DNA from: an uncultured Prevotellaceae bacterium
GTDB lineage: Bacteria; Bacteroidota; Bacteroidia; Bacteroidales; Bacteroidaceae
Assembly: GCA_900318685.1 (NCBI GenBank)
Contig: ONLL01000018.1
Coordinates: 1 to 64,000, forward strand
Direction of reading: 5' to 3'
Length of the DNA stretch: 64,000 nucleotides
Shown piece by piece: positions 39,101 to 46,466 of this stretch. The notes beneath the pieces are model-generated. The model was not told where the DNA came from. It was given only the letters and a program-made list of their open reading frames with translations, and did not search any database. Position 1 is the stretch's first letter; each line of letters opens with the position of its first letter. Made by a program: the position numbers and the translations under genes.

Positions 39101-39515
39101 CTTCGCTGACGATGCACCGGATGTACTGTTTATCGATGTGGAGCCCAGGCTGCTGCTGGCGGCTATCGACAGGCAGGAGGCGCAGAACCTGAGCGGGCAC
39201 ATCCTGATGGAACACCGCCGACACAAAGCGTGCCGCAGCCATCAGGTCGTAGGGCCAGTCGTCGGCAGCAATAGTGCCGTCGCCATTAGAGTGGCGACGG
39301 GCAGTCTGCACCTCGCGTGTAAGTCGGGCAGAGAGTCCTAGCTTCTTGGAAAGAAAATCTATCTGGGAGAAAAGATTGCCGAAGGCACCGCCCTGCTGGC
39401 GGCATCCCTCGGCAGCACTGAGCACGATGACCTCCTGCAAACGCCGCGAGGCATCAGCCGACGGGGGCTGTGATGCCAGCTCGGCGCAGATGCCGAACAG
39501 TTCAGATGCTTCCAT
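36180..39515 (-). CDS. Dna2-like nuclease-helicase (PD-(D/E)XK nuclease plus SF1B helicase)
   Basis: An 1111-residue protein. Residues about 270-390 carry a Cas4/RecB-type nuclease pattern: E near EPSFVCE, GRVDLM (Asp), E338-Q-K340 (VEQKAG) and QLLLYYG. The C-terminal SF1B/Upf1-like helicase has Walker A GPPGTGKT with K696, DEASQ (motif II), GDHKQLPA (III), VDTVERYQGSQRD (V) and LNVALTRAR (VI). No C-terminal cysteine cluster follows the nuclease, unlike classical Cas4/Dna2. It probably processes DNA ends or recombination intermediates. Its start lies inside the end of the upstream SDR gene (14-bp overlap). Confidence 0.85.
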   Translation of the reverse strand: MEASELFGICAELASQPPSADASRRLQEVIVLSAAEGCRQQGGAFGNLFSQIDFLSKKLGLSARLTREVQTARRHSNGDGTIAADDWPYDLMAAARFVSAVFHQDVPAQVLRLLPVDSRQQQPGLHIDKQYIRCIVSEVGDALVTADTDDGPITIDYRNTQQGRDFAYLQKLLRPGMQLNLLDCSLSEDDNIIVPGQVVVEPDFLIDISSLAACFTSYGHHPLLYTINRLKERPNTQAILLGLFAGAALDAVINQPDVTTAQVLQRSFREQALRYCSCPDFKAEAFRLQAEAQMQNIRQAVALLKPEGALLEPSFVCERLGLQGRVDLMTEDMSLLVEQKAGKNMKIEYQSHDRHGLQREDHYVQLLLYYGVLRYNFGKSDRQVDTRLLYSRYPAAQGLLSVNYYRTLLREAIRLRNQIVATELLMAREGVGRILSMLNADIIYKDVERDGYFHQFVLPGMQAMQQSIAALQPLERSYVERMLTFVYREQVAQRLGSSEMRLHHSGGCIADLWQMSLAERQETGSILLGLSIVKSERSSISVGYDIITLRIPDGLNTVPNFRRGDMVCLYAYDTTPDVRHSILYKGSLQELKTDSLVVALSDGQQNESVFRPGDGRTWAVERDGAEVGTSSAIRSLYRFATASPSRKALLLCQRQPEADTSLCLSRPYHPDYDDVLLRIKQARDYFLLQGPPGTGKTSMALRFIVEEELASLRATLNCNILLTAYTNRAVDEICAMLSNLSSLGEGQGWSFLRLGRPASCDPRFRPYLLDTALATTKKLDEARQLIERTPIIVATTSTLQAQPYIFQLKHFSLAIVDEASQILEPAIIGLLASDTVDRFVLVGDHKQLPAVVQQSPELSKVDEPSLCDIGLDDCRHSLFERLLRWEHRQGRSQFVGILHSHGRMHPEVARFPISHFYQREALSAVPLPHQQETSLGYSSVANNRIDQLLQSRRMLFFPLQKVASASENDSLQAEATLVADLLQRIHHFTADHFNPQKTVGVIVTYRHQIALIRLALEQYDVEALRQVSIDTVERYQGSQRDIIIYSFGVTHRYQLDFLTATTFTDDDGTLIDRKLNVALTRARLQTIVVGRPDLLRHVPLFRQLMDDFAVL
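37269..37301. repeat. Intergenic-type hairpin repeat inside the helicase coding sequence
   Basis: The plus strand reads CACCCCTGCCCCTCCCCGAG then GGAGGAGAGATT, the same pattern as the yidC terminator element at 58070-58097. On the helicase strand it is in frame and encodes NLSSLGEGQGWSF, about residues 738-750, between helicase motifs. Confidence 0.6.
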
Positions 39516-40470
39516 TCCTCTGGAATCGCTCGCTGAGCTTGTCGATCATGTCGGCAGTCATCTGCGTCAGACCATATTCATGGTTCCAGTCCCACTCACG
39601 GCGGGCGCAGCTGTCGTCCATCATGTCGGGCCAGGAGTCGGCTATCGACTGCTTCAGCGGGTCGATGTCGTAGTCCATCTCAAATTCAGGCTTCAGCTTG
39701 CGGATAGCATGATAGATCATATCGGGATCGAAACTCATAGCAGCCACATTGAAGCCATTGTGATGGATGAGACGCGTGGGGTCGGCCTCCATCAGCTCGA
39801 TAGCGGCACGCAGGGCATCGGGCATATACATCATATCCATGCGTGTGCCGGCCTTGATGGGGCAAGTGAACTTTTCACCACGCACAGCATAGTAATAGAT
39901 GTCGACGGCATAGTCGGTGGTGCCTCCACCCGGAGGTGTCACATAGCTGATGATGCCAGGAAAACGAACAGAGCGGGTGTCGACACCATACTTATGGTGA
40001 TACCAGTCGCTGAGCAACTCGGTGGTCACCTTCGACACGCCATAGATGGTGCGAGGGCGCTGGATGGTGTCCTGAGGAGTCATATCGTGAGGGGTCTCCA
40101 GCCCGAAGGAACCTATCGAACTAGGCGTGAAAACGGCACAATGCTGCTCGCGCGCTACCTCGAGAATATTCCACAAGCCATCAATACCCACGCGCCAGGC
40201 AAGGCGGGGCTTCGACTCAGCCACCACCGACAGCAGAGCTGCGAGGTTGTAGATGGCGTCGATGTGGTATTTCCTCACCACCTCGCTGATGGCCTCACCG
40301 TCAGTGACGTCGGCCAGCTCCTTAGGCCCGCTCTCAGCCAGTGCTCCCTTAGGTTCAGCACCAGCAATATATCCCGCCACCACATGCTCGTTGCCGTAGC
40401 GTTTTCTCAGTTCCATCGTCAGCTCGGAACCTATCTGCCCCGTTGAGCCAATCACCAGAATATTCTTCAT
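39502..40470 (-). CDS. SDR-type L-threonine 3-dehydrogenase-like epimerase/dehydratase
   Basis: A 322-residue extended SDR. GSTGQIGSEL at residues 8-17 binds NAD, IYNLAALLS and the catalytic YGVSK near 143 follow, and VRFPGIISY and DMMYMPDALRA match the threonine dehydrogenase/GalE-like Bacteroidetes and trypanosome enzymes. It would oxidise L-threonine to 2-amino-3-oxobutyrate; the partner ligase Kbl is not in the window. It overlaps the nuclease-helicase gene by 14 bp. Confidence 0.87.
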   Translation of the reverse strand: MKNILVIGSTGQIGSELTMELRKRYGNEHVVAGYIAGAEPKGALAESGPKELADVTDGEAISEVVRKYHIDAIYNLAALLSVVAESKPRLAWRVGIDGLWNILEVAREQHCAVFTPSSIGSFGLETPHDMTPQDTIQRPRTIYGVSKVTTELLSDWYHHKYGVDTRSVRFPGIISYVTPPGGGTTDYAVDIYYYAVRGEKFTCPIKAGTRMDMMYMPDALRAAIELMEADPTRLIHHNGFNVAAMSFDPDMIYHAIRKLKPEFEMDYDIDPLKQSIADSWPDMMDDSCARREWDWNHEYGLTQMTADMIDKLSERFQRNGSI

Positions 40471-40497
40471 CTTACATTGGATTTAAGAAACAACGTG

Positions 40498-40505
40498 CAA
40501 AGATA
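40498..40505 (-). promoter_or_regulatory. -7 element for the SDR gene
   Basis: The minus strand reads TATCTTTG 28 nt before the start at 40470. Confidence 0.55.
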
Positions 40506-40548
40506 CAAAAAAGTTTTGTTGTTTTGTCATTATTCCGAATTTTTTTTG

Positions 40549-40556
40549 TAATTTTG
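40549..40556 (+). promoter_or_regulatory. -7 element for the C10 protease gene
   Basis: TAATTTTG lies 42 nt before the ATG at 40598. Confidence 0.5.
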
Positions 40557-40597
40557 CACGGTTTTTCAATAAAGGCATACACTTAACAACCTCAAAG

Positions 40598-42805
40598 ATG
40601 AGAAAATACATTGTAATACTGACCATCCTGCTGCTCTCCTCGACGGCAGTAATGGCAGCACCACGCACCACTACGCAGATGCAGGCTGCTGCCCTGCAAG
40701 CCATCAACAAGCATCGCGCCTCCAGGCACCTGGCACCACGCAACGAGCCGCTGAAGGTGCTTCGCAGCAGCGCTCAGCTACAAGTCATCGGCTATGAGTC
40801 GGGAGGCTTTGCCGTCGTCGCCGTCGACGATCTGCTACCCGCCGTGATGGGTGTCTCGACGGCCCGCCATTCCAACGGCAGCAATCCTAACTTCGAATGG
40901 TGGCTGCAGGCTACCGAAGCTGCTGCCGCCAGCATCGCCAGCGGCCAGGCTCCGATGCAGGTCACTATGCCCGACCCCGCCCTCTATCCAGAGGAAGTAC
41001 AACCACTAGTCACCACCAAGTGGTATCAGGAAAAGCCCTACAACAATATGTGCCCGGCATTTAATGCCTCCGCCAACTGTCTCACAGGCTGCGTAGCTAC
41101 AGCGATGGCACAAATTCTCAACTACCACAAGTCGCCGGAGCACGGTTTCGGCCATCGCACCATCTACTACCCTCACGCCAACACCTCGGGCCAGCCCGTC
41201 ACCGCCGACTTCGAGGAAGACTATTACGACTGGGGTAATATGCTCGACATATACAAAGAAGGAGAGTATAACGAAGAGCAGGCCAATGCCGTAGCACTGC
41301 TCATGCGCGACTGCGGCGTAGCTGCTGATATGGAGTATGGTGGTCCCAATGAGGGCAGCGGAGCCTATTCGCAGAATGCCGCGTATGGACTGCGCAAGTA
41401 CTTCGGCTTCGAGGATGCCCAGATGCTGTCGCGCATCAGTTATAGCGAGTCAGACTGGATGAACATCATCTATCATGAGCTCTCAGAGAACGGCCCTGTC
41501 TATTACGGAGGCGCCGATATATTTATGGGAGGACATGCGTTCCTCTTCGACGGATATAATGCCGAAGGCCAGGTTTCGGTCAACTGGGGATGGGCAGGCG
41601 ACGACGACGGTTACTTCTACGTCAGTCAGCTCAACCCTACGCCCTATAACTTTTCCTTCGGACAGGATATGATTGTGGGCATCAAGAGCGCCAATCACAA
41701 GATGTTTCGCTCGGAAGAAGTGAAGGTCACCACTGGCGGACAGCTGAAGGAAATGCTTGAGGACGACAGCGACGACCGCGCTATCGCCTCGCTAACCATC
41801 GAAGGCCCGCTCAATATGGACGACCTTCTCTATCTGCGACACCTATCAGGATGGAATGCCGAAGGCGAGCCTACCGAGGGAGTCCTTCGCCAGCTTGACC
41901 TGACGAAGGCCAGGCTCGAAGGCAACAGCCTGCCCGACAGCATCTTCAAGGACTGTGCCACATTGCGACGAGTACGTCTGCCCGAGACCATAGCCACCAT
42001 CGGTGCGAAGGCCTTTATGGGATGTACGGCGCTCGCCGAACTGCGCCTCACCTGCAAGACGGTGCCAAGACTGACGGCTAACGACGCATTCGAAGGGCTG
42101 CCCTTCGGCAAGTCGAAGCTCTACGTCTTGAAGGGTCTGAAGCAGACTTACGCCCATACCGAGCCCTGGAGCGCTTTCGGATCGAACAACATCTTTGAGA
42201 TAGGCACCAGCCTGAAGGTGCGCAACACAGTAAGGAATTACGGCGAAGAGAATCCCGAGTTCAAGTTCACTGTCAACGGCAGCGACCGCGTGATCGGCTC
42301 GCCCTTCCTCACTTGTGAAGCTACACCTACTTCGCCGGCAGGCCGCTATCCCATTCACATCAGTGCCGGCACGATGACCAATGCCGAGGCTTTCAACTTC
42401 ATCGACGGCTACCTCATCGTGCAGAAGATTGATGCCAAGGCTTTTGTAGAGACTGCCGAGCGATTTGAGGGCGAGGAGAACCCCACGTTCACCCTCCGCT
42501 ACGAAGGACTCATCAAGAAAGAGAAGACACCCGCATGGATAGAAGGTCCTGTCTTCGTCACCTCAGCCACGCCCTTGTCGCGTCCCGGTGAGTATACCGT
42601 CTATGTGGAGAGCGGCGAGGCCGAGAGCTACAACATGGTGTTCCTTCCCGGCAAGCTCATCGTCAAGGAGAATCCCATCCCCAACGGCATCAGCGAAGTG
42701 AACACCAACAGCGACACTCCAGCATTCAACCTGCAGGGCCAGCGCATCAGCCAGCCCACAAAGGGTATCTACATCAAGGACGGCAAGAAAGTCAGCATCC
42801 GATAA
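40598..42805 (+). CDS. Secreted C10 (streptopain-type) cysteine protease with LRR and MBG domains
   Basis: A 735-residue exported protein (signal ending near VMAA). An inhibitory Spi-like propeptide (about 25-130) precedes the C10 domain with catalytic C165 (TGCVATAMAQI) and H313 (GGHAFLFDGY), then NWGWAGDDDGYF. Next come a GPLNMDD cap, two LRR_5 units (LPDSIFKDC, IGAKAFMGC), two MBG-like beta domains (about 535-690) and a tail FNLQGQRISQPTKGIYIKDG. Catalytic residues are intact, so it should be active. Relatives include SpeB and the Prevotella interpains. Confidence 0.92.
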   Translation: MRKYIVILTILLLSSTAVMAAPRTTTQMQAAALQAINKHRASRHLAPRNEPLKVLRSSAQLQVIGYESGGFAVVAVDDLLPAVMGVSTARHSNGSNPNFEWWLQATEAAAASIASGQAPMQVTMPDPALYPEEVQPLVTTKWYQEKPYNNMCPAFNASANCLTGCVATAMAQILNYHKSPEHGFGHRTIYYPHANTSGQPVTADFEEDYYDWGNMLDIYKEGEYNEEQANAVALLMRDCGVAADMEYGGPNEGSGAYSQNAAYGLRKYFGFEDAQMLSRISYSESDWMNIIYHELSENGPVYYGGADIFMGGHAFLFDGYNAEGQVSVNWGWAGDDDGYFYVSQLNPTPYNFSFGQDMIVGIKSANHKMFRSEEVKVTTGGQLKEMLEDDSDDRAIASLTIEGPLNMDDLLYLRHLSGWNAEGEPTEGVLRQLDLTKARLEGNSLPDSIFKDCATLRRVRLPETIATIGAKAFMGCTALAELRLTCKTVPRLTANDAFEGLPFGKSKLYVLKGLKQTYAHTEPWSAFGSNNIFEIGTSLKVRNTVRNYGEENPEFKFTVNGSDRVIGSPFLTCEATPTSPAGRYPIHISAGTMTNAEAFNFIDGYLIVQKIDAKAFVETAERFEGEENPTFTLRYEGLIKKEKTPAWIEGPVFVTSATPLSRPGEYTVYVESGEAESYNMVFLPGKLIVKENPIPNGISEVNTNSDTPAFNLQGQRISQPTKGIYIKDGKKVSIR

Positions 42806-42827
42806 GAATGGTGACAGCACTAAAAAG

Positions 42828-42853
42828 GCAAGGGAGTCAATTGACTCCCTTGC
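42828..42853. terminator. Perfect 26-bp palindrome overlapping the acyl-CoA ligase stop
   Basis: GCAAGGGAGTCAA/TTGACTCCCTTGC is fully self-complementary. On the minus strand the 5' arm encodes the last codons (KGVN, stop) of the ligase and is followed by CTTTTT, as in an intrinsic terminator. It may also stop transcripts from the C10 protease gene. Confidence 0.8.
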
Positions 42854-44501
42854 TGTCTTTCTTGCGTATTTCAACGCGGCGAATCTTGCCGCTGATTGTC
42901 TTGGGCAGTTCGTCGACGAACTCCACTATACGGGGGTATTTATAGGGGGCTGTCACACGCTTGACATGTTGCTGGAGCTCCTTTACGAGCTCGTCGCCAG
43001 CCTTATCCTTCCACTCCTTGCCCAGGACGACGGTAGCCTTCACTACCATACCTCGCACATCATCGGGCACTCCGGTGATGGCACATTCGACGACGGCAGG
43101 ATGGGTCATCAGCGCCGACTCCACCTCGAAGGGGCCGATGCGATAGCCTGACGACTTGATGACATCGTCGATGCGTCCCTCAAACCAATAGTAGCCGTCC
43201 TCATCGCGCCAGGCCATGTCACCAGTATGGTATAGACCGTCGTGCCAAGCCTCGCGGGTGAGTTCCTCGTCGCGGTAGTACTCCTTGAACAGGCCGATTG
43301 GCTTTTTCTCACCCACACGAACCACAATCTCGCCCTTCTCGCCATCCTCGCAGGGGGTACCGTCGGCCTTGATGAGGTCTATCTCGTACTGGGCGTTGGG
43401 TATGCCCATAGAGCCGGGCTTGGGAGTCATCCAGGGGAAGGTGCCCAGGGTCATCGTGGTCTCGGTCTGTCCGAAGCCTTCCATCATGCGGATACCGGTC
43501 TTCTCGAAGAACTTATCGAAGACGGCTGGGTTGAGGGCCTCGCCGGCAGTGGTGCAGTATTCGAGACTGCTGAGGTCGTACCTGGACAGGTCCTCGCGAA
43601 TCATGAAACGATAGATGGTAGGCGGGGCGCAGAACGAGGTGACACGGTATTTCTCCATCTGGCGCAGCAGCGTATCGGCATTGAACTTCTCATGGTCGAA
43701 GACAAACACGGTAGCTCCGGCAAACCACTGTCCATAGAACTTGCCCCAGACGGCCTTACCCCACCCTGTGTCGGCCACAGTGAGATGGAGCGAGCCTTCG
43801 TGCAAGTTATGCCAAAAGACGCCCGTCGTGAGATGACCCATCGCATAAAGAAAGTCGTGAGCCACCATCTTGGGTTCGCCGCTGGTGCCGCTGGTGAAGT
43901 ACATCAGCATGGTGTCGTCGTTGGTGTTCACATGAGCAGGACGTACGAAGGCTGGTGCCTGTCCTATCTCCTGCTGGTAGTCGTGAAATCCCTCAGGAAC
44001 ATGGTCACCGATAGCGATGTAGCAGCTGACGGTGGGACTCTCGTCGCGAGCCAGAAGCACCTGACTGGTGACATAGGCATCATCCACACAGATGATGGCC
44101 TTCACCGAGGCACGCGTGTTGCGATAGACGATGTCTTTCTTCGTAAGCATGTGGGTAGCGGGAATGACGACAGCGCCCAGCTTATGGAGGGCAAGCATCA
44201 CCACCCACCACTCATAGCGTCGCTTGAGGATGAGCATCACGGGGTCGCCCTTGCCGATGCCCTGTGTCTGCAGATAAGAGGCAGCCTGGTCGGTCTGCTC
44301 CTTCAGTTGGGCAAAGGTGGTGCGAATCTCAGCCCCTTGGTCGTTCGTCCAAAGCAGGGCGAGACCGTCGGGGTTCTCTTTAGCCCAGACGTCCATCACG
44401 TCATAGGCAAAGTTGAAGTTCTCAGGGATGATGAACTCCAGGTTGTTGTTGTAATCCTCTACAGACGTGAAACTTGTCTGCTTTAAAAATCTTTCTACCA
44501 T
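42837..44501 (-). CDS. AMP-forming acyl-CoA synthetase (acetyl-CoA synthetase-like)
   Basis: A 554-residue ANL-superfamily ligase. YFTSGTSGEPKMVAHD (near 191) is the P-loop, GFGQTETTMTLG the A5 motif, YHTGDMAWRDEDGYYWFEGR the A7/A8 region (shown in parts: YHTGDMAW, YYWFEGRIDD) and KTISGKIRR supplies the adenylation lysine. It activates a short or medium carboxylate to its CoA thioester; which one is unknown. It starts 10 bp after the HTH-cupin gene, a pairing common in gut Bacteroidales and implying regulation by that protein. Confidence 0.92.
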   Translation of the reverse strand: MVERFLKQTSFTSVEDYNNNLEFIIPENFNFAYDVMDVWAKENPDGLALLWTNDQGAEIRTTFAQLKEQTDQAASYLQTQGIGKGDPVMLILKRRYEWWVVMLALHKLGAVVIPATHMLTKKDIVYRNTRASVKAIICVDDAYVTSQVLLARDESPTVSCYIAIGDHVPEGFHDYQQEIGQAPAFVRPAHVNTNDDTMLMYFTSGTSGEPKMVAHDFLYAMGHLTTGVFWHNLHEGSLHLTVADTGWGKAVWGKFYGQWFAGATVFVFDHEKFNADTLLRQMEKYRVTSFCAPPTIYRFMIREDLSRYDLSSLEYCTTAGEALNPAVFDKFFEKTGIRMMEGFGQTETTMTLGTFPWMTPKPGSMGIPNAQYEIDLIKADGTPCEDGEKGEIVVRVGEKKPIGLFKEYYRDEELTREAWHDGLYHTGDMAWRDEDGYYWFEGRIDDVIKSSGYRIGPFEVESALMTHPAVVECAITGVPDDVRGMVVKATVVLGKEWKDKAGDELVKELQQHVKRVTAPYKYPRIVEFVDELPKTISGKIRRVEIRKKDSKGVN

Positions 44502-44511
44502 ATAGCCTAGT

Positions 44512-45069
44512 TTATCCTACTGTAAATGCCAAGAACTTGACTGCCTTGTCGCCGATGGCCAGCATGCCGTGAGGCTTCGTCGAGTCGAAATAGATGCTGT
44601 CGCCCTCCTCCAGCACGATGGTCTTACCACCAATGTAGAGCTCCATCTTGCCCTCGAGCACCAGGTTGAACTCCTGGCCGGCATGCGAGTTCTTATAGAC
44701 GGTGTGAGCACCGGGCTTGGGTTCGACGGTGACGATGAACACGTCGGCCTTATGGTTGACAAAGCCACCCACAAGACTCTGGTACTTATAGGCCTTCGTA
44801 CGCTCGATACTCATGCCCTGACCTTTGCGCACCACGAAGTAGCTCTTCATGTGGGGCGACTCGGCGAAGATGAGTTCCTCTGTCGAAACACCGTACTTGT
44901 GGGCAATCTTCATCAGGTTCGAGATGGTGATGTCCAGCTCGCCCGCCTCTATCTTCTCATACTTCTCCACGCTGATGCCGATGGTCTCAGCAACCTCCTC
45001 AGCCGTTAAGTCGAGCACATCACGCAGTCCGCGCAGCCGCTCGCCAATCTGCTTTAATTGATCTTCCAT
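44512..45069 (-). CDS. XRE-family regulator with cupin domain
   Basis: A 185-residue protein with an N-terminal Cro/C1-type HTH (residues about 5-62, TAEEVAETIGISVEKYEKIE) and a C-terminal cupin_2 domain (about 110-180, including NSHAGQEFNLVLEGKME and KPHGMLAI). The start at 45069 is followed by the normal HTH; a -7 element lies 25 nt upstream. It probably senses a small ligand and controls its own operon with the acyl-CoA ligase. Confidence 0.93.
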   Translation of the reverse strand: MEDQLKQIGERLRGLRDVLDLTAEEVAETIGISVEKYEKIEAGELDITISNLMKIAHKYGVSTEELIFAESPHMKSYFVVRKGQGMSIERTKAYKYQSLVGGFVNHKADVFIVTVEPKPGAHTVYKNSHAGQEFNLVLEGKMELYIGGKTIVLEEGDSIYFDSTKPHGMLAIGDKAVKFLAFTVG

Positions 45070-45093
45070 ATAATGTCCTTTAGTTTGCGGGGG

Positions 45094-45101
45094 CAAAATT
45101 A
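45094..45101 (-). promoter_or_regulatory. -7 element for the HTH-cupin operon
   Basis: The minus strand reads TAATTTTG 25 nt before the start at 45069. Confidence 0.5.
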
Positions 45102-45218
45102 CGAAGAATCACCGACATAAACAAGCTTATTGGAAAGATTTTGTGCAAAAAACGCAGCGAATGGCGCAAAAAAGAGGTTAAATCTTCGATGATGCTCGTC
45201 TCTTTGCAAATAATTTTG

Positions 45219-45226
45219 TACTTTTG
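45219..45226 (+). promoter_or_regulatory. -7 element for the hypothetical gene at 45249
   Basis: TACTTTTG lies 23 nt before the ATG at 45249 and rules out the upstream in-frame starts. Confidence 0.55.
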
Positions 45227-45248
45227 CGTGCTTTCCGAGATTGGCGTT

Positions 45249-45788
45249 ATGGACTGCGACCGCATCAGCCAGGTGATGCAGCCCGTCTTCCTCGATATGG
45301 AGAGTGAGCCCGTCCAGAAGCTTTGTGCCAAGCTGAGGGAGATCAGCCTCACCACGGGCTGGGAACCCGACGTCACCAAGAACTACTACATCGAGCACAG
45401 CCGCCACGACAATTACGTGCCCATACAGTCGGTGCGCAACATCATCCCCTGGATGACGGAGAAGGGCCTGTCAAGAAGCAACCTGCCTGTCAACTACACC
45501 CTGTTCGATCTCATACCCGATATAGGCGATGTCCTGGCTAAGGTCGACCTGACCACCGACGACCTCGAAGAGATGTGCAACGATGCCGGCATCAGCCAGG
45601 TGGACATTCTGATGGCATACGCATATCTCATGACTGAAGAGGAGACGGAAGAGGCACCTGCCGCAACGACTACGCTCGAAGAGCGTGTGGAGGCTCCGCT
45701 CTTCCTGTTGCGCAGCTACGAGCAGACGCTGGCCAACTGGTTCAAGCTCGCCGGTTACGACGTCAACTACGAACTGTGGGGTATGTAA
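45249..45788 (+). CDS. Hypothetical protein, possibly DUF-type regulatory
   Basis: A 179-residue soluble acidic protein beginning MDCDRISQVMQPVF. No signal peptide or known domain is recognised. Two segments alternate helices: 60-115 contains VRNIIPWMTEKGLSRSNLPVN and 120-165 is rich in E and D, ending with YELWGM. The start is fixed by the promoter; a frame beginning at 45141 would cross it. A palindromic array follows its stop. Confidence 0.65.
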   Translation: MDCDRISQVMQPVFLDMESEPVQKLCAKLREISLTTGWEPDVTKNYYIEHSRHDNYVPIQSVRNIIPWMTEKGLSRSNLPVNYTLFDLIPDIGDVLAKVDLTTDDLEEMCNDAGISQVDILMAYAYLMTEEETEEAPAATTTLEERVEAPLFLLRSYEQTLANWFKLAGYDVNYELWGM

Positions 45789-45888
45789 TGTCTCACGGAA
45801 AAACATTTTTTTGCGAGACCTAACATTACAAAATTACAACCTGTTAGTTTACAATAAGTTAAATACGCAAAACAAGCATTTCACACCT

Positions 45889-46029
45889 AACTAAGAGGTA
45901 ACTAAGACCTAACATAGACCTAACATCACATCTAACATCGAAGTAAGGAAGTAGCCCCATTCATGTTAGGTCTATGTTAGGTCTTAGTTACCTCTTAGTT
46001 AGGTCTTAGTTACCTCTTAGTTACCTCTT
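45889..46029. repeat. 11-bp-period inverted repeat array
   Basis: The left arm (45889-45940) reads AACTAAGAGGT, AACTAAGACCT, AACATAGACCT, AACATCACATCT and a partial unit. The right arm (45964-46029) reads TGTTAGGTCTA, TGTTAGGTCTT, AGTTACCTCTT, AGTTAGGTCTT and two AGTTACCTCTT. The arms are mutually complementary around a 20-bp centre and could form a long interrupted hairpin. A further isolated TGTTAGGTCTT is at 46084-46094. Confidence 0.92.
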
Positions 46030-46183
46030 GAAGGCCATTAAAAACGCATAAATCACTTATATATAGACACTTATAAAAACGCAATGTTAGGTCTTAAGAA
46101 AAAAGGACTAAACTTAAAAATTTTCGTCATTTAAGAAACGACAACCTAGATGGTCAAAAGCGACAAGCAAGAGGCCGAGGAGC

Positions 46184-46249
46184 GTTACGCTCCCACGCTG
46201 GGAATGTTACGCTCCCAGCATGGGAATGACTCGCTCCCAGCATGGGAAC
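46184..46249. repeat. Three 22-bp palindromic units
   Basis: Units at 46184-46205, 46206-46227 and 46228-46249 follow G-nn-CGCTCCCA-GCATGGGAA-n. Each contains the dyad TCCCAGCATGGGA or a close variant. Confidence 0.93.
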
Positions 46250-46368
46250 AGACTGCCCGTCAGTTTCTTTGGAGTACCAGAACACCAAGCAGCGGAGGCA
46301 AACGCGTGCGGTTTGTCGATTACGAACGCTTTTATGGAACATTGTTTGGCTGCTGACTGATTTTGTTG

Positions 46369-46376
46369 TACCTTTG
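46369..46376 (+). promoter_or_regulatory. -7 element for the ECF sigma operon
   Basis: TACCTTTG lies 91 nt before the ATG at 46467. Confidence 0.5.
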
Positions 46377-46466
46377 TATCGGCAAAGACAACTTTTTGGG
46401 GGCTGACTCAGAAAAAAATGCGGAAAAGAAGTCACAAAATGAAAGTCTTTGCGTATAGAGAGTAGA

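Larger units (their letters stand above)
45789..46466. other. 678-bp gene-free gap rich in inverted and tandem repeats
   Basis: The gap holds the 11-bp inverted array (45889-46029), the 22-bp palindromic array (46184-46249) and the sigma-factor promoter. A 68-codon frame at 46150-46356 is mostly the 22-bp array translated and is not accepted as a gene. Confidence 0.7.

Noticed and set aside
39274-40446. 390-codon plus-strand frame
   Set aside because: It crosses the SDR and helicase genes in antisense and has low-complexity histidine-rich translation.
43242-44486. 414-codon plus-strand frame
   Set aside because: It is antisense to the acyl-CoA ligase, whose motifs are complete on the other strand.
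46150-46356. 68-codon frame as a gene
   Set aside because: Most of it is the 22-bp repeat array translated; no promoter element or family similarity supports it.
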